Below, one piece after another: positions 44,541-53,307 of a stretch of DNA of 64,000 nt; the stretch's first letter is position 1; every line of letters begins with the position of its first letter. A program made the translations under genes and the position numbers. Under the pieces are notes generated by a model, which had not been told where the DNA came from, made no database searches, and was given only the letters and a program-made list of their open reading frames with translations. Location of the stretch: assembly GCA_900770195.1 (NCBI GenBank), contig CAAGJI010000092.1:112458-176457 (forward strand). Reading direction: 5' to 3'. The stretch is from Oscillospiraceae bacterium (GTDB taxonomy: Bacteria; Bacillota; Clostridia; Oscillospirales; Ruminococcaceae).

Positions 44541-44612
44541 GTACATTCACTTTTTTTGCTTTTTTCACTAATTAAAAAAGATATTTTTTATACATTTTAA
44601 CTAAATATAAAT

Positions 44613-44652
44613 AAAAAAACATCTCCCAAATCTTTACTTTCGGAAGATGTTT
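44613..44652 (-). terminator. Terminator of the rhamnogalacturonan lyase gene
   Basis: On the minus strand AACATCTTCCGAAA pairs with TTTGGGAGATGTT (two G-T pairs) around a short loop, then TTTTTTTATTT. It lies 10 bp after the stop. Confidence 0.82.
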
Positions 44653-44661
44653 TAAAATATG

Positions 44662-47600
44662 TTATTCTACAAACGGAAGTTTGTCGTATGTTCCTACTAT
44701 GAATTTCAGTATTGCAAGTGTATCTGATGAATTAACAACATCGTTTTTGTGTGCATCTGCATTTTTAAGCTGTAAATCTGTAAGTGAAGCACTCTTTACA
44801 AGATATTTATTAAGAAGTACTGCATCAGCTATTGTAACTTTACCATCAATATTTACATCACCATACATAACCTCTGTTTCTGCAACAGTAGTTGTTTCTG
44901 TCGGATTTGAAGTCGTTACAATTGTTGTTGCAACCGGTAATGTTTCTGTAGTTGTTGTAGTTGGAATTGTTGTTACTATGGTTGTTATCGTTGTTGTGGT
45001 TGTAGTAGTTGTTGCTTCTGTAGCAATTGTTGTTGTAATAGTAGTTGTTGTTGTAGTTTCTTCAGGAACTGTTGTTGCAGGTTCTGTTTCTGCAACTGTG
45101 GCAATATCTGCATTCCACCTCTGGCAATAATGTCCATTTGGTGAATACTGCTGAACATTTCCTCCACTTGCCTTATCTGCATTTGCTATTTCAACAACAC
45201 AAGCTTCTTTTGATGCATGTGTCTGAATAAGATATGAACCGTCAAGATTCTTTATAAATCTGAAAAGCTGTGAACTGTCTTTTGTTGTATATTCTGAAAG
45301 TGAAATATTTCCAGCATTTGCATTTGTTTCAGGTTTTAAACAAAAACTCTTTCCATCACCAAGACGTGACATTATATAATAATAATTCTGTCCGCCTGTA
45401 AATGCTTTCAATGTGAATGAGTTGTTTGTTTCAGGTGAAGATGTATCTCCTCCCCACTGCTGAATATTCGTTCCTGCTTCTGCCTTTCCACTTTCAACAT
45501 TCATATAAAGACCGCTGTTTACATTTTTAAACATATAAACTTTATCTGTTGCCATTGCACAGCCTTCATCTGTTGTTTCTTCAAGTATCCAGTTCTGACA
45601 GCTTGCACCGTTTAATTCCCACTGTTGAACATTTGCACCGTCTGTCTTATCTGCGTTTGCTACTTCAACACAAGATTTATCTCCTGATATTTTTGTAAGA
45701 ATTTTATATGAACCATCATCATTTTTTATGAATTTGAATTTTTCATTATCTTCTGAATCTTTATAGACATATGCAACTACATTTGTGCCATTAGCGGTTT
45801 TTCTGCCTGCAACATTAAGAACAAATGACTGTGAACCGGCTTCATTTCTTAAATAATAATATCCGTTTCCGTCAGAAAATGCTTTCCATTTTATGTTGCC
45901 TGTTGTTCCGTCAGATGCTTTCTGTGAAACATTTGTTCCGTTTTTATCTTCTTCTGCTGCAAGATACATTCCGCTGTTCTGATTTTTTATTGTGTATACT
46001 CCGCCTTCTTTAAGAACTGCTGCTTCAGGTTGCGGTGGTTCAGTTGGAGTAGGTTCGGTTGGAGTAGGATCTGTCGGTTTGCTTCCTCCATTAAGTACTG
46101 TTACATTAGGTCTTGCAGGAAGAGACTTTTCTGAACCAAGATAAAAACTTGCATGTGGTGGCTGATTGTAGCCCGAATTTTGAGCTGATACCTGTGTTCT
46201 GTACTGAACATCATGCATAAGTGTTGTTATTCTGTAATCTGTTGTATATGGTGTGCAGAAAATTCCAAGAGAATTTCCGTCTGCGGCACGTACAACAATT
46301 TCTTCTCTCCAGTCACCTAAAATATCGGCTGAAAGACATGGTGTTCCTTTTGTTGTATTACATGTATAGAAACCTGTTGTTTCCATAAGCTGAGTTAATT
46401 TTCCATCAGCTCCCATTTTTGTTACTTTTGCTGTTGAATCGGTATAACCATCAAGTATTTCTCTTTCAAGGTCACCATCCCAGTAGCTAAGGAAGTTTAC
46501 AGCTGGTCGGCGGCATGATAATTCCTTACCTTCGCCGTTATATACAGTATTTCCAAGTCCCCAGAATTCTGCACCGTCATTACCGCTCCAAACATTATCT
46601 GCACAGCATCTTCCTGTATCACCTTCACCGTTATAGTGGAAAATAGGCTTGCCGTTTTTGGCATCAAGAAGTGTTACACCGTATGGTTTATCTTCGTGAC
46701 ATATCCACGCTTCAAGTCCTTCTCTGTCAGGAAGTAAATCGCCAACGTGCATTGCATCTCCATGACCTTTGTTATAGTTCCATAAACTCTTACCGTTATC
46801 ATCTATACATGAAGAACCCATAACAAGTTCCTGTTTTCCGTCGCCATCTACATCGGCAGGCATACAGTTATGATTACCATCACCATATCCTGCGGCTGAT
46901 GAATTATTTCCTGTATCAAAGAACCATCTTTGAACAAGTTTTTTATTTTTAACATCATAGGCACACGCTGTCATTCTTGTATAGTAACCTCTTACTGTTA
47001 CTGCACTTGGGTGAACTCCGTCAAGATAAACAACAGAACCTAAAAATCTGTCTACTCTGTTTCCGTAACTATCGCCCCAGCTTTTAACAGTTCCTCTTGG
47101 AGGATTATAATTTACTGTATCAAGTGCTTTTCCTGTTGCACCATCAAAAAGTGTATAGTATTCATTACCTGTTAAAATATATCCGTTTGAATTTCTGTAA
47201 TCTTTTGAACCATCACCTATTGTTACGCCTGTTCCGTCAACTGTTCCGTCTGCTGTTTTACAAGTAAGTTCAGCCTTACCGTCACTGTCAAAATCTGCAA
47301 CAAGCATTTGTGTATAATGTGCACCTGCACGTATATTAACTCCAAGGTCTATTCTCCAAAGCTTTTTGCCGTTCAATTTGTAACAGTCAATAAAAACCTT
47401 ATCTGTTTTGCCCTTTTGTGAATTGTCTTTTGAATTAGACGGATCCCATTTTACAAATATTTCATATTCACCATCGCCGTCAACATCTCCGACAGTACAG
47501 TCATTCGGACTATATGTAACACCTGATGTCTGACCCTTTGGCTTGTCAAGTTTTACCTGCAAATAATTATTTGAAGAAATATGGCTGCAATTTTCTGATG

Positions 47601-47949
47601 AAATAAGTTTTCCGCCTGAATAATATTCAACTTTATATGAAGATGAAGCTTTTCCGGATGAATCAAGAAAACAAGTTGCCTTATCCTTTTCGCTTGTATA
47701 TATTAATGTGTTATCTCTGTAAAGTTTATAAACAGCTGCATCGCTGTCATTTGCAAGATTTCTCCACGAAACAAGCATACCTTTTCCGGTATTTATTGCT
47801 GAAATTCCTCTGTTTAAATTTTCAACAACTGTTTTTCCGCTGTTCATTGTATAATCTGCTGCTGATACCGTTTGAATATTAGGTATTGCTGCCGAAGCCG
47901 CTACCATAAATGACATAACGGCCGACGTAATTCGCCTTACAAGTTTCAT
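44662..47949 (-). CDS. Secreted rhamnogalacturonan lyase (PL11) with two ricin-type modules and a dockerin
   Basis: The 1095-residue multimodular enzyme has a signal peptide (1-30, ending VSAAD), a PL11 catalytic region (about 31-620) with NLNRGISAINTGKGMLVSWR and many Asp/Gly-rich calcium loops such as DVDGDGEYEIF and DVDGDGKQELV, typical of the beta-propeller fold, a Pro/Thr linker, two ricin-B-like lectin modules (about 648-790 and 797-945, each with QQW repeats), a Thr-rich linker (about 955-1020), and a dockerin ending near the C terminus. The dockerin's two calcium motifs read GDVNIDGKVTIADAVLLNKY and NADAHKNDVVNSSDTLAILK. Such enzymes cut rhamnogalacturonan I of pectin. AGGAGG precedes the ATG. 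A promoter and terminator make it monocistronic. Confidence 0.92.
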   Translation of the reverse strand: MKLVRRITSAVMSFMVAASAAIPNIQTVSAADYTMNSGKTVVENLNRGISAINTGKGMLVSWRNLANDSDAAVYKLYRDNTLIYTSEKDKATCFLDSSGKASSSYKVEYYSGGKLISSENCSHISSNNYLQVKLDKPKGQTSGVTYSPNDCTVGDVDGDGEYEIFVKWDPSNSKDNSQKGKTDKVFIDCYKLNGKKLWRIDLGVNIRAGAHYTQMLVADFDSDGKAELTCKTADGTVDGTGVTIGDGSKDYRNSNGYILTGNEYYTLFDGATGKALDTVNYNPPRGTVKSWGDSYGNRVDRFLGSVVYLDGVHPSAVTVRGYYTRMTACAYDVKNKKLVQRWFFDTGNNSSAAGYGDGNHNCMPADVDGDGKQELVMGSSCIDDNGKSLWNYNKGHGDAMHVGDLLPDREGLEAWICHEDKPYGVTLLDAKNGKPIFHYNGEGDTGRCCADNVWSGNDGAEFWGLGNTVYNGEGKELSCRRPAVNFLSYWDGDLEREILDGYTDSTAKVTKMGADGKLTQLMETTGFYTCNTTKGTPCLSADILGDWREEIVVRAADGNSLGIFCTPYTTDYRITTLMHDVQYRTQVSAQNSGYNQPPHASFYLGSEKSLPARPNVTVLNGGSKPTDPTPTEPTPTEPPQPEAAVLKEGGVYTIKNQNSGMYLAAEEDKNGTNVSQKASDGTTGNIKWKAFSDGNGYYYLRNEAGSQSFVLNVAGRKTANGTNVVAYVYKDSEDNEKFKFIKNDDGSYKILTKISGDKSCVEVANADKTDGANVQQWELNGASCQNWILEETTDEGCAMATDKVYMFKNVNSGLYMNVESGKAEAGTNIQQWGGDTSSPETNNSFTLKAFTGGQNYYYIMSRLGDGKSFCLKPETNANAGNISLSEYTTKDSSQLFRFIKNLDGSYLIQTHASKEACVVEIANADKASGGNVQQYSPNGHYCQRWNADIATVAETEPATTVPEETTTTTTITTTIATEATTTTTTTTITTIVTTIPTTTTTETLPVATTIVTTSNPTETTTVAETEVMYGDVNIDGKVTIADAVLLNKYLVKSASLTDLQLKNADAHKNDVVNSSDTLAILKFIVGTYDKLPFVE

Positions 47950-48012
47950 ATTTTTCCTCCTGATAAAAACCTATGATTTAACATAAAATTTTGTGATAAA
48001 TCTAACAATTTT

Positions 48013-48041
48013 ATTATACTCCTTTTATTCTAAACATTCAA
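48013..48041 (-). promoter_or_regulatory. Promoter of the rhamnogalacturonan lyase gene
   Basis: TTGAAT (48036-48041), 17 bases, TATAAT (48013-48018) on the minus strand, about 63 bp upstream of the start. No operator-like repeat is evident in the leader. Confidence 0.72.
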
Positions 48042-48058
48042 TACTATTTTAAGAAAGA

Positions 48059-48113
48059 TAAAAAAAATCAGCATTTCAAACAATTGAACAATAAATTTGT
48101 TGTTTAAAACGCT
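48059..48113 (-). terminator. Terminator of the ThrE-like exporter gene
   Basis: On the minus strand CAGCGTTTTAAACAA pairs with TTGTTTGAAATGCTG (a few mismatches) around an AT-rich loop, followed by ATTTTTTTTAT. It lies just upstream of the lyase promoter. Confidence 0.72.
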
Positions 48114-48162
48114 GTATATTTTTGTATAATTAGAGTAATATTTTAAATATAATTAACAAATA

Positions 48163-49488
48163 TTAGCTGCTTTTTCTGAAGTTATTATCCGTTAAAATTC
48201 TTGCGGCAATAAGACCAAGAGGTAACGCAAGGACAATCAAAAATGCCTTTACAAGCCACATTCCACCGTCTGCAATGTTATTCTGACCCATAAAATAAAT
48301 CCCTTTGTACATAAACATTCCCGGAACCATTATTACAATTGAAGGTACTGTTATTGTAATTCTCGGATAACCGATTTTAAATTTGATAACCGATGCAAGA
48401 AGTCCCGATATTAAAGCACCTAAAAATGCTGCCGCTGCAACAGGTATATTTGTAAAATCAATTATTTCAAGCCTGAAAGTATTTGCAATCATACCTATAA
48501 GCCCTGCTGTAACCGCCATTTTTCTTTTACTGTTAAACAAGAACGAGAATCCATATACACCGCAAAAACTTGTTACAAGACGTATTACAAGCCTTAAAGC
48601 AGGATTTATTTCAAGGTCTACAAAGTCAGCCGGTTTATAATTAAAGCAAAGTGCAACTATCCAGCCTGTTACTGTTGCTGTTATAATTATAAGACACGCA
48701 TACAATATTCTTTCCATACCTGAACGTAAATCCAGTTTTGCAAGGTCTATTCCACCTGTTATCAGCGGAAATCCCGGTATAACATAAAGCATTGCACATA
48801 TATATCCTGCCTGATGAACTGATGCTATTCCAAAAACAGCCTCACAAACTTTCATAAGTATTATATATGTACAGCACGCCGCCGCAACGCTGACTGAAAC
48901 ATTTCCAAGAAGTGTTATTTTATGTTCTATAAGTTTTTTTCTTACAAACTGTCCAACTCCTGCACCGAAAAATGCAAGAAACATTTCAACAGGTCCTCCA
49001 CCAAGAAGAAAAGTAAATCCCCAGCACGCAAGTGCTGCTGCAAGTCCAAGATTTATAGCTTTGTAATTAGGCTTTTTTTTGTTTATTCTGTCAAGAATTT
49101 TATGAAATTTACCTATTGAAAATTTATTTACCTTATCGGCAAATTCATCTGTAAATGCATCTATCGATACAAGTTTATCTGTATTTACACCTGTATTGCT
49201 TAAAGATAAAGCGTTTGTATAAGTATCGCCATTTTTATCTACACAAGTATACTCTATTGAAAGAAGTCCTATATCTGCATTACACACTATACCAAGTGCT
49301 TTTGATATTTTGTTCATTGATGCACGTACTCGCCAAGCACCTGTACCAACTGAAAGCATCATAAGTCCAACTCTTCCTACAAGACTTGATTTTTCTTTAA
49401 GTGATGCTTCAATTGCAGGGGCACTGTTTTCATCATCAATAATATCATGCCACTCAATACTCATATGCTGGTTTCTGAATTTACTCAT
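48163..49488 (-). CDS. Threonine/serine exporter-like protein (ThrE family)
   Basis: The 441-residue protein combines the two ThrE modules in one chain: an N-terminal soluble and membrane part starting near LVGRVGLMMLSVGTGAWRVR and VPGFPLITGGIDLAKLD, and a C-terminal membrane part with GVYGFSFLFNSKRKMAVTAG and GYPRITITVPSIVIMVPGMFMY. About ten membrane segments lie between residues 150 and 435. ThrE of Corynebacterium exports threonine and serine; here the substrate is assumed from the family only. GAGGAG lies upstream of the ATG. It is monocistronic. Confidence 0.85.
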   Translation of the reverse strand: MSKFRNQHMSIEWHDIIDDENSAPAIEASLKEKSSLVGRVGLMMLSVGTGAWRVRASMNKISKALGIVCNADIGLLSIEYTCVDKNGDTYTNALSLSNTGVNTDKLVSIDAFTDEFADKVNKFSIGKFHKILDRINKKKPNYKAINLGLAAALACWGFTFLLGGGPVEMFLAFFGAGVGQFVRKKLIEHKITLLGNVSVSVAAACCTYIILMKVCEAVFGIASVHQAGYICAMLYVIPGFPLITGGIDLAKLDLRSGMERILYACLIIITATVTGWIVALCFNYKPADFVDLEINPALRLVIRLVTSFCGVYGFSFLFNSKRKMAVTAGLIGMIANTFRLEIIDFTNIPVAAAAFLGALISGLLASVIKFKIGYPRITITVPSIVIMVPGMFMYKGIYFMGQNNIADGGMWLVKAFLIVLALPLGLIAARILTDNNFRKSS

Positions 49489-49528
49489 ATGATTTTCTCC
49501 TCACCATTTAATATCTCAAACATCTATC

Positions 49529-49557
49529 ATTATAGCAAATACATTTATGAATGTCAA
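49529..49557 (-). promoter_or_regulatory. Promoter of the ThrE-like gene
   Basis: TTGACA (49552-49557), 17 bases, TATAAT (49529-49534) on the minus strand, 41 bp upstream of the start: a full consensus promoter. Confidence 0.85.
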
Positions 49558-49614
49558 TTAAAATTATATTAAACTGATTTTTTTTACTTTAAAAAGCTTT
49601 GAAATAAGTTATTA

Positions 49615-49648
49615 AAGCAAAAGCAGATGCCATAGAACATCTGCTTTT
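49615..49648 (-). terminator. Terminator of the MacAB-like operon
   Basis: On the minus strand AAAAGCAGATG pairs with CATCTGCTTTT around an 8-base loop, then GCTTTAAT. It lies 10 bp after the permease stop. Confidence 0.72.
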
Positions 49649-49657
49649 AATTTATTT

Positions 49658-50914
49658 TTATTCGTATCTCAATGCTTCAATAGGGTCAAGGTTTGATGCC
49701 TTAACTGATGGAATAAATCCGAAAATAATACCTACTGCCATAGAGAATACTACTGATATAATTATTGATACAATGCTTATCGAAACAGGTACCTCCGCAA
49801 ATTTTGCTATTATCTGTGCAAGTATTATACCGGTTATTATACCTATAATTCCACCTACACTTGTTAAAACTGCGGCTTCTGTTAAAAACTGCCCTAAAAT
49901 AGTCTTTTTTCTTGCACCAAGTGCCTTTTTAAGACCTATTTCCCTTGTTCTTTCTGTAACTGATACAAGCATAATATTCATAACACCTATACCGCCTACA
50001 AGAAGTGATATTCCTGCAATACATATTACAAGAGTATTTGTTGACGAACTTAAACTCTGTATAGACTCTGCTGTTTTTAACTGATCCTGACTTTTATATT
50101 TTATTGTATCATCACTGACTGAAAGTCTTGAATTAAGGATTTTTTCTGCACTGTTTCCTGCTTTTGTCATACTGTCAGTATTAATCGCTTTTATAAGACA
50201 GTTCTGCGGTTCGTCATATCTGAAAACAATAGACCATGTATCTGTAGGAATAAATATCTGTCCGCTTGAATTATCCTGATTATAAAGCTGATAATCTTCA
50301 TATGAATTTATTACAGGCTGAAATTTATTAAGTTTTTCAACAACACCTATTACCTTAAAGGGCTCGCCATTTATATCAATTATCTTTCCAACAGGGTCTT
50401 CACCTGAAAAAATTCCTGTTTCTGTCTGGCTGTCAATCAATGCAACCTTTGAATAATCTTTGTAGTCGTTTTCTGAAAAGCCTTTTCCTTTTCTGACTGT
50501 ATATCCTGCTGTTGATAAATAATCTTCGTCTATTCCTGTTACATTTCCACCGCTTAAATGATTGTTTTTATAATATATTGAATCAAGTGATATTCTTTCA
50601 CGATACAGTGAAACAGCTTCAATATTTTTATCTTTTAAAATTTCTTTTTTAACATCATCATTCGCAACAGGTATTCCATCCGGTACAGACTGATACTGCA
50701 TATCGTATTTATCTTCACCCTGACATATAACAACTGAAACTGTGTTATTTCCTGAACCGATAAGGTTGTCTTTTATCTGGTCGTTCGTTCCCTTGATTGT
50801 TGATACTATCGCAATTATTGCTGCAATACCTATTATAATTCCAAGCATTGTCAGAATTGAACGAACTTTGTGGGAAAAAATTCCTCTGAAAGAAAGTCTT
50901 ATATTTTCAAACAT
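49658..50914 (-). CDS. MacB/FtsX-like ABC transporter permease
   Basis: The 418-residue permease has the MacB-type layout: a membrane segment (FSHKVRSILTMLGIIIGIAA near residue 13), a large extracytoplasmic domain (about 45-275), then three C-terminal membrane segments including ISLLVGGIGVMNIMLVSVTE, followed by TREIGLKKALGARKKTI, the conserved coupling region of this family. The extracytoplasmic domain is of MacB periplasmic-core type. AAAGGAGG precedes the ATG. It is the last gene of a four-gene unit with two membrane-fusion proteins and an ATPase. Likely cargoes of such systems in Firmicutes are peptides or lipid-like compounds; the substrate is not evident. Confidence 0.88.
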   Translation of the reverse strand: MFENIRLSFRGIFSHKVRSILTMLGIIIGIAAIIAIVSTIKGTNDQIKDNLIGSGNNTVSVVICQGEDKYDMQYQSVPDGIPVANDDVKKEILKDKNIEAVSLYRERISLDSIYYKNNHLSGGNVTGIDEDYLSTAGYTVRKGKGFSENDYKDYSKVALIDSQTETGIFSGEDPVGKIIDINGEPFKVIGVVEKLNKFQPVINSYEDYQLYNQDNSSGQIFIPTDTWSIVFRYDEPQNCLIKAINTDSMTKAGNSAEKILNSRLSVSDDTIKYKSQDQLKTAESIQSLSSSTNTLVICIAGISLLVGGIGVMNIMLVSVTERTREIGLKKALGARKKTILGQFLTEAAVLTSVGGIIGIITGIILAQIIAKFAEVPVSISIVSIIISVVFSMAVGIIFGFIPSVKASNLDPIEALRYE

Positions 50915-50929
50915 TAAACATACCCTCCT

Positions 50930-52624
50930 TTAATAGTAAACCTGATCTGTATCTTTGGTTTTAATTCCTTCTTTGATATTTTTTCCGTATGGAAAACATA
51001 TTTTATCATCAGAAGTTATTCCGCCTTTTATTTCTATCAAAGAACCGTATACCGTTTTACCTGTTTTTATATACTGCTTTTTAAGCTTTCCTCCATCGTC
51101 TTTCATAACATAATGTTTTCCGTCTTCGTCACGGACATATACTTTTGGAATATACATTCCCGAATCTTCTGTATTCGAAGGAATTGTTATGCTTATTCCT
51201 GAACCCACATCAATATCTGCATCAGGTGCTGTCTGTGCTGTAAACTGGTATGTACTGCTGTTAGGATTGTCCATACCTGTTTGTGAATAGTCTGAAACAG
51301 GGTCTGTATCTATTTCTGTTACAGTTGCATCTGCTGTTTCTCCTGTATTCCACGACTGAATCTGAACAGTTGAACCAATCTGTATTTTATCAAGGTTCAA
51401 TTCACCTATATTTCCTTTAACTGTCAAACCGTCTGTGCTTTTTATTGTAATAAACGGTTCATCTTCACCATGATTTTCGTTTATTTCTGAAACAATTCCG
51501 TCTATCGTTGCAATTATTGCACCTGAATCATTCTGTGCCTTTGCTGTTTTATATTCAAGTTCCGCACTCTTTTTATCAACCTGCAAACCTTTTATTTCTT
51601 CCTGTTTATCTGAAATCATTTTTGCAAGTTCTGCACGTGAGTACATATAATCTTCTGATGATGAAGAAGTTGAAGCAAGCTGAACTGCATTCGCTGAACT
51701 GTATGGCGTAATGAAATTTGTTAAAGTTTTAACTTCTGCATTATTATTGCCAAATAAAGACATTTCATCAGCTTCTTCTGAATCTTGATTATCATTAATT
51801 GAACTTTGTGCATCTGAAGACAGAACCTTGAATATTCCTATTATATTGCCGGAAAAATCAACTGATATATTCCCTGCTGCATCATATGAAACATTATCAG
51901 ATGGTTTCCAGTCTGCTATTCTGTCATCAGGAATATTTGCACCTGTTACTATCCACTGAAAAGCCTGTTTGTCAGAACTTATTCTTACTGTGAAACAAGC
52001 CGACAAAGAATTTTGCTTCATCTGTGAAAGAACATCTGCCGCAACAATTGTATTTGCATTGCATATAAAATTATACGGATCATCAGCTGAACCTGTTCCC
52101 GAAACAGCTGATGTAAAATCTGTTATTGTAGTTGGTGAATTATCGGCTGTTTCACTTGTTTCTTCCTGTGTAATGTCGGGTTCGTCATCAGGATAAATAT
52201 CCGGTGACGGAGTTGGCGCAAGTTCAGAAGGTTTCAGTCTTTTATATTTTGCAAGTTCCTTTTCTGCATTCTGAATATTAACTTCCGCCATAGCAACCGC
52301 ATTTTCTTTTTTCTGTAAATTAAGTTTCAAAGCTGTCTGGTCATATTTCAGTATCGGGTCGCCTTTTTTTACTTTGTCACCTTTTTTTACAAGAACTTCT
52401 TCAACAAGTTTTTGATTGTCAGGTGTTATTTTCTGTATATTTCCTTCTGATATATAACCATCAAGCTGCAAACTGTCTTCCCAATATGATTGTTCCATTG
52501 CAGATACACTTGCCACTTCCGCAACAGCTTTTTTATTTTTATGTGAATTATAAATTCCATAGCTTCCTGTAACAGCACCTGCTGCAATAACTATGCAGGC
52601 AACAGCAATTATTACTTTTTTCAT
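50930..52624 (-). CDS. HlyD/MacA-like membrane-fusion protein, with an inserted domain
   Basis: The 564-residue protein has an N-terminal membrane anchor (about 3-22), a biotinyl-lipoyl half VEEVLVKKGDKVKKGDPI, helical hairpin segments, and a second lipoyl half GAIIATIDGIVSEINENHGE, followed by barrel-like strands near the C terminus. About 200 residues between the helical arms, with acidic Pro/Thr stretches (about 140-320), are not part of a standard MacA. GGAGGTGATTTGTA lies upstream of the ATG, which overlaps the ATPase stop (TAATG). It is one of two adaptor proteins in this operon. Confidence 0.78.
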   Translation of the reverse strand: MKKVIIAVACIVIAAGAVTGSYGIYNSHKNKKAVAEVASVSAMEQSYWEDSLQLDGYISEGNIQKITPDNQKLVEEVLVKKGDKVKKGDPILKYDQTALKLNLQKKENAVAMAEVNIQNAEKELAKYKRLKPSELAPTPSPDIYPDDEPDITQEETSETADNSPTTITDFTSAVSGTGSADDPYNFICNANTIVAADVLSQMKQNSLSACFTVRISSDKQAFQWIVTGANIPDDRIADWKPSDNVSYDAAGNISVDFSGNIIGIFKVLSSDAQSSINDNQDSEEADEMSLFGNNNAEVKTLTNFITPYSSANAVQLASTSSSSEDYMYSRAELAKMISDKQEEIKGLQVDKKSAELEYKTAKAQNDSGAIIATIDGIVSEINENHGEDEPFITIKSTDGLTVKGNIGELNLDKIQIGSTVQIQSWNTGETADATVTEIDTDPVSDYSQTGMDNPNSSTYQFTAQTAPDADIDVGSGISITIPSNTEDSGMYIPKVYVRDEDGKHYVMKDDGGKLKKQYIKTGKTVYGSLIEIKGGITSDDKICFPYGKNIKEGIKTKDTDQVYY

Positions 52625-53307
52625 TACAAATCACCTCCTGATGTTTCAGAAAGCATACCATCTCTTATGTATTTTATTTTATCTGCATATTCAGCTATTT
52701 CTCTTTCGTGCGTTATCATAACTATTGTAACACCTTCATTGTTTAATTCCCTGAATATATCCATTATCTGATAACCTGATTTTGTATCAAGTGCACCTGT
52801 AGGTTCATCTGCAAGCAAAAGTTTCGGACTGTTAACAACCGCCCTTGCAATCGCAACTCTCTGTTTCTGTCCGCCTGAAAGCTGTGTAGGTTTAAAATTA
52901 ATTCTGTCTTCAAGTCCTACTCTTATCAAAGCTTTTTTTGCAAGTTCATATCTTTTTTTCTTTGAAACTCCTGCATAAAGAAGAGGCAGTTCAACATTTT
53001 CTATTGCTGATTCTCTTGGAAGAAGATTAAAATTCTGAAATACAAAACCTATTTTTTTATTTCTTATTTCAGAAAGTTCTTTATCTTTGCAAGTTGAAAT
53101 ATCTGTTCCATCAAACATAAATTTACCTGTTGACTGTCTGTCAAGGCAGCCTATTATGTTCATAAGAGTGGATTTTCCCGAACCTGACGGTCCCATTATT
53201 GCAAGATAATCCCCTTCATTTACATTTAAATCAATATTTTTTAAAACAGAAACTTCTTCTTTCCCCTGAATATAATTTTTGCATATATCTTTAAGTTCAA
53301 GTATCAT
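52624..53307 (-). CDS. ABC transporter ATP-binding protein (MacB/LolD type)
   Basis: The 227-residue ATPase has Walker A MGPSGSGKSTLMNIIG, the Q-loop FVFQNFNLLPRESAIENVEL, signature LSGGQKQRVAIARA, Walker B LLLADEPTGALD and switch His MITHERE. This is the LolD/MacB/FtsE class that powers MacB-type permeases. It overlaps the upstream membrane-fusion gene by four bases (ATGA) and the downstream one by one base, so all four genes are translationally linked. Confidence 0.95.
   Translation of the reverse strand: MILELKDICKNYIQGKEEVSVLKNIDLNVNEGDYLAIMGPSGSGKSTLMNIIGCLDRQSTGKFMFDGTDISTCKDKELSEIRNKKIGFVFQNFNLLPRESAIENVELPLLYAGVSKKKRYELAKKALIRVGLEDRINFKPTQLSGGQKQRVAIARAVVNSPKLLLADEPTGALDTKSGYQIMDIFRELNNEGVTIVMITHEREIAEYADKIKYIRDGMLSETSGGDL

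Noticed and set aside
44681..45130. A 149-codon plus-strand ORF extremely rich in Val
   Set aside because: It is the mirror image of the repetitive ACA/ACT Thr codons in the linker of the rhamnogalacturonan lyase gene, has no ribosome site and no family match.
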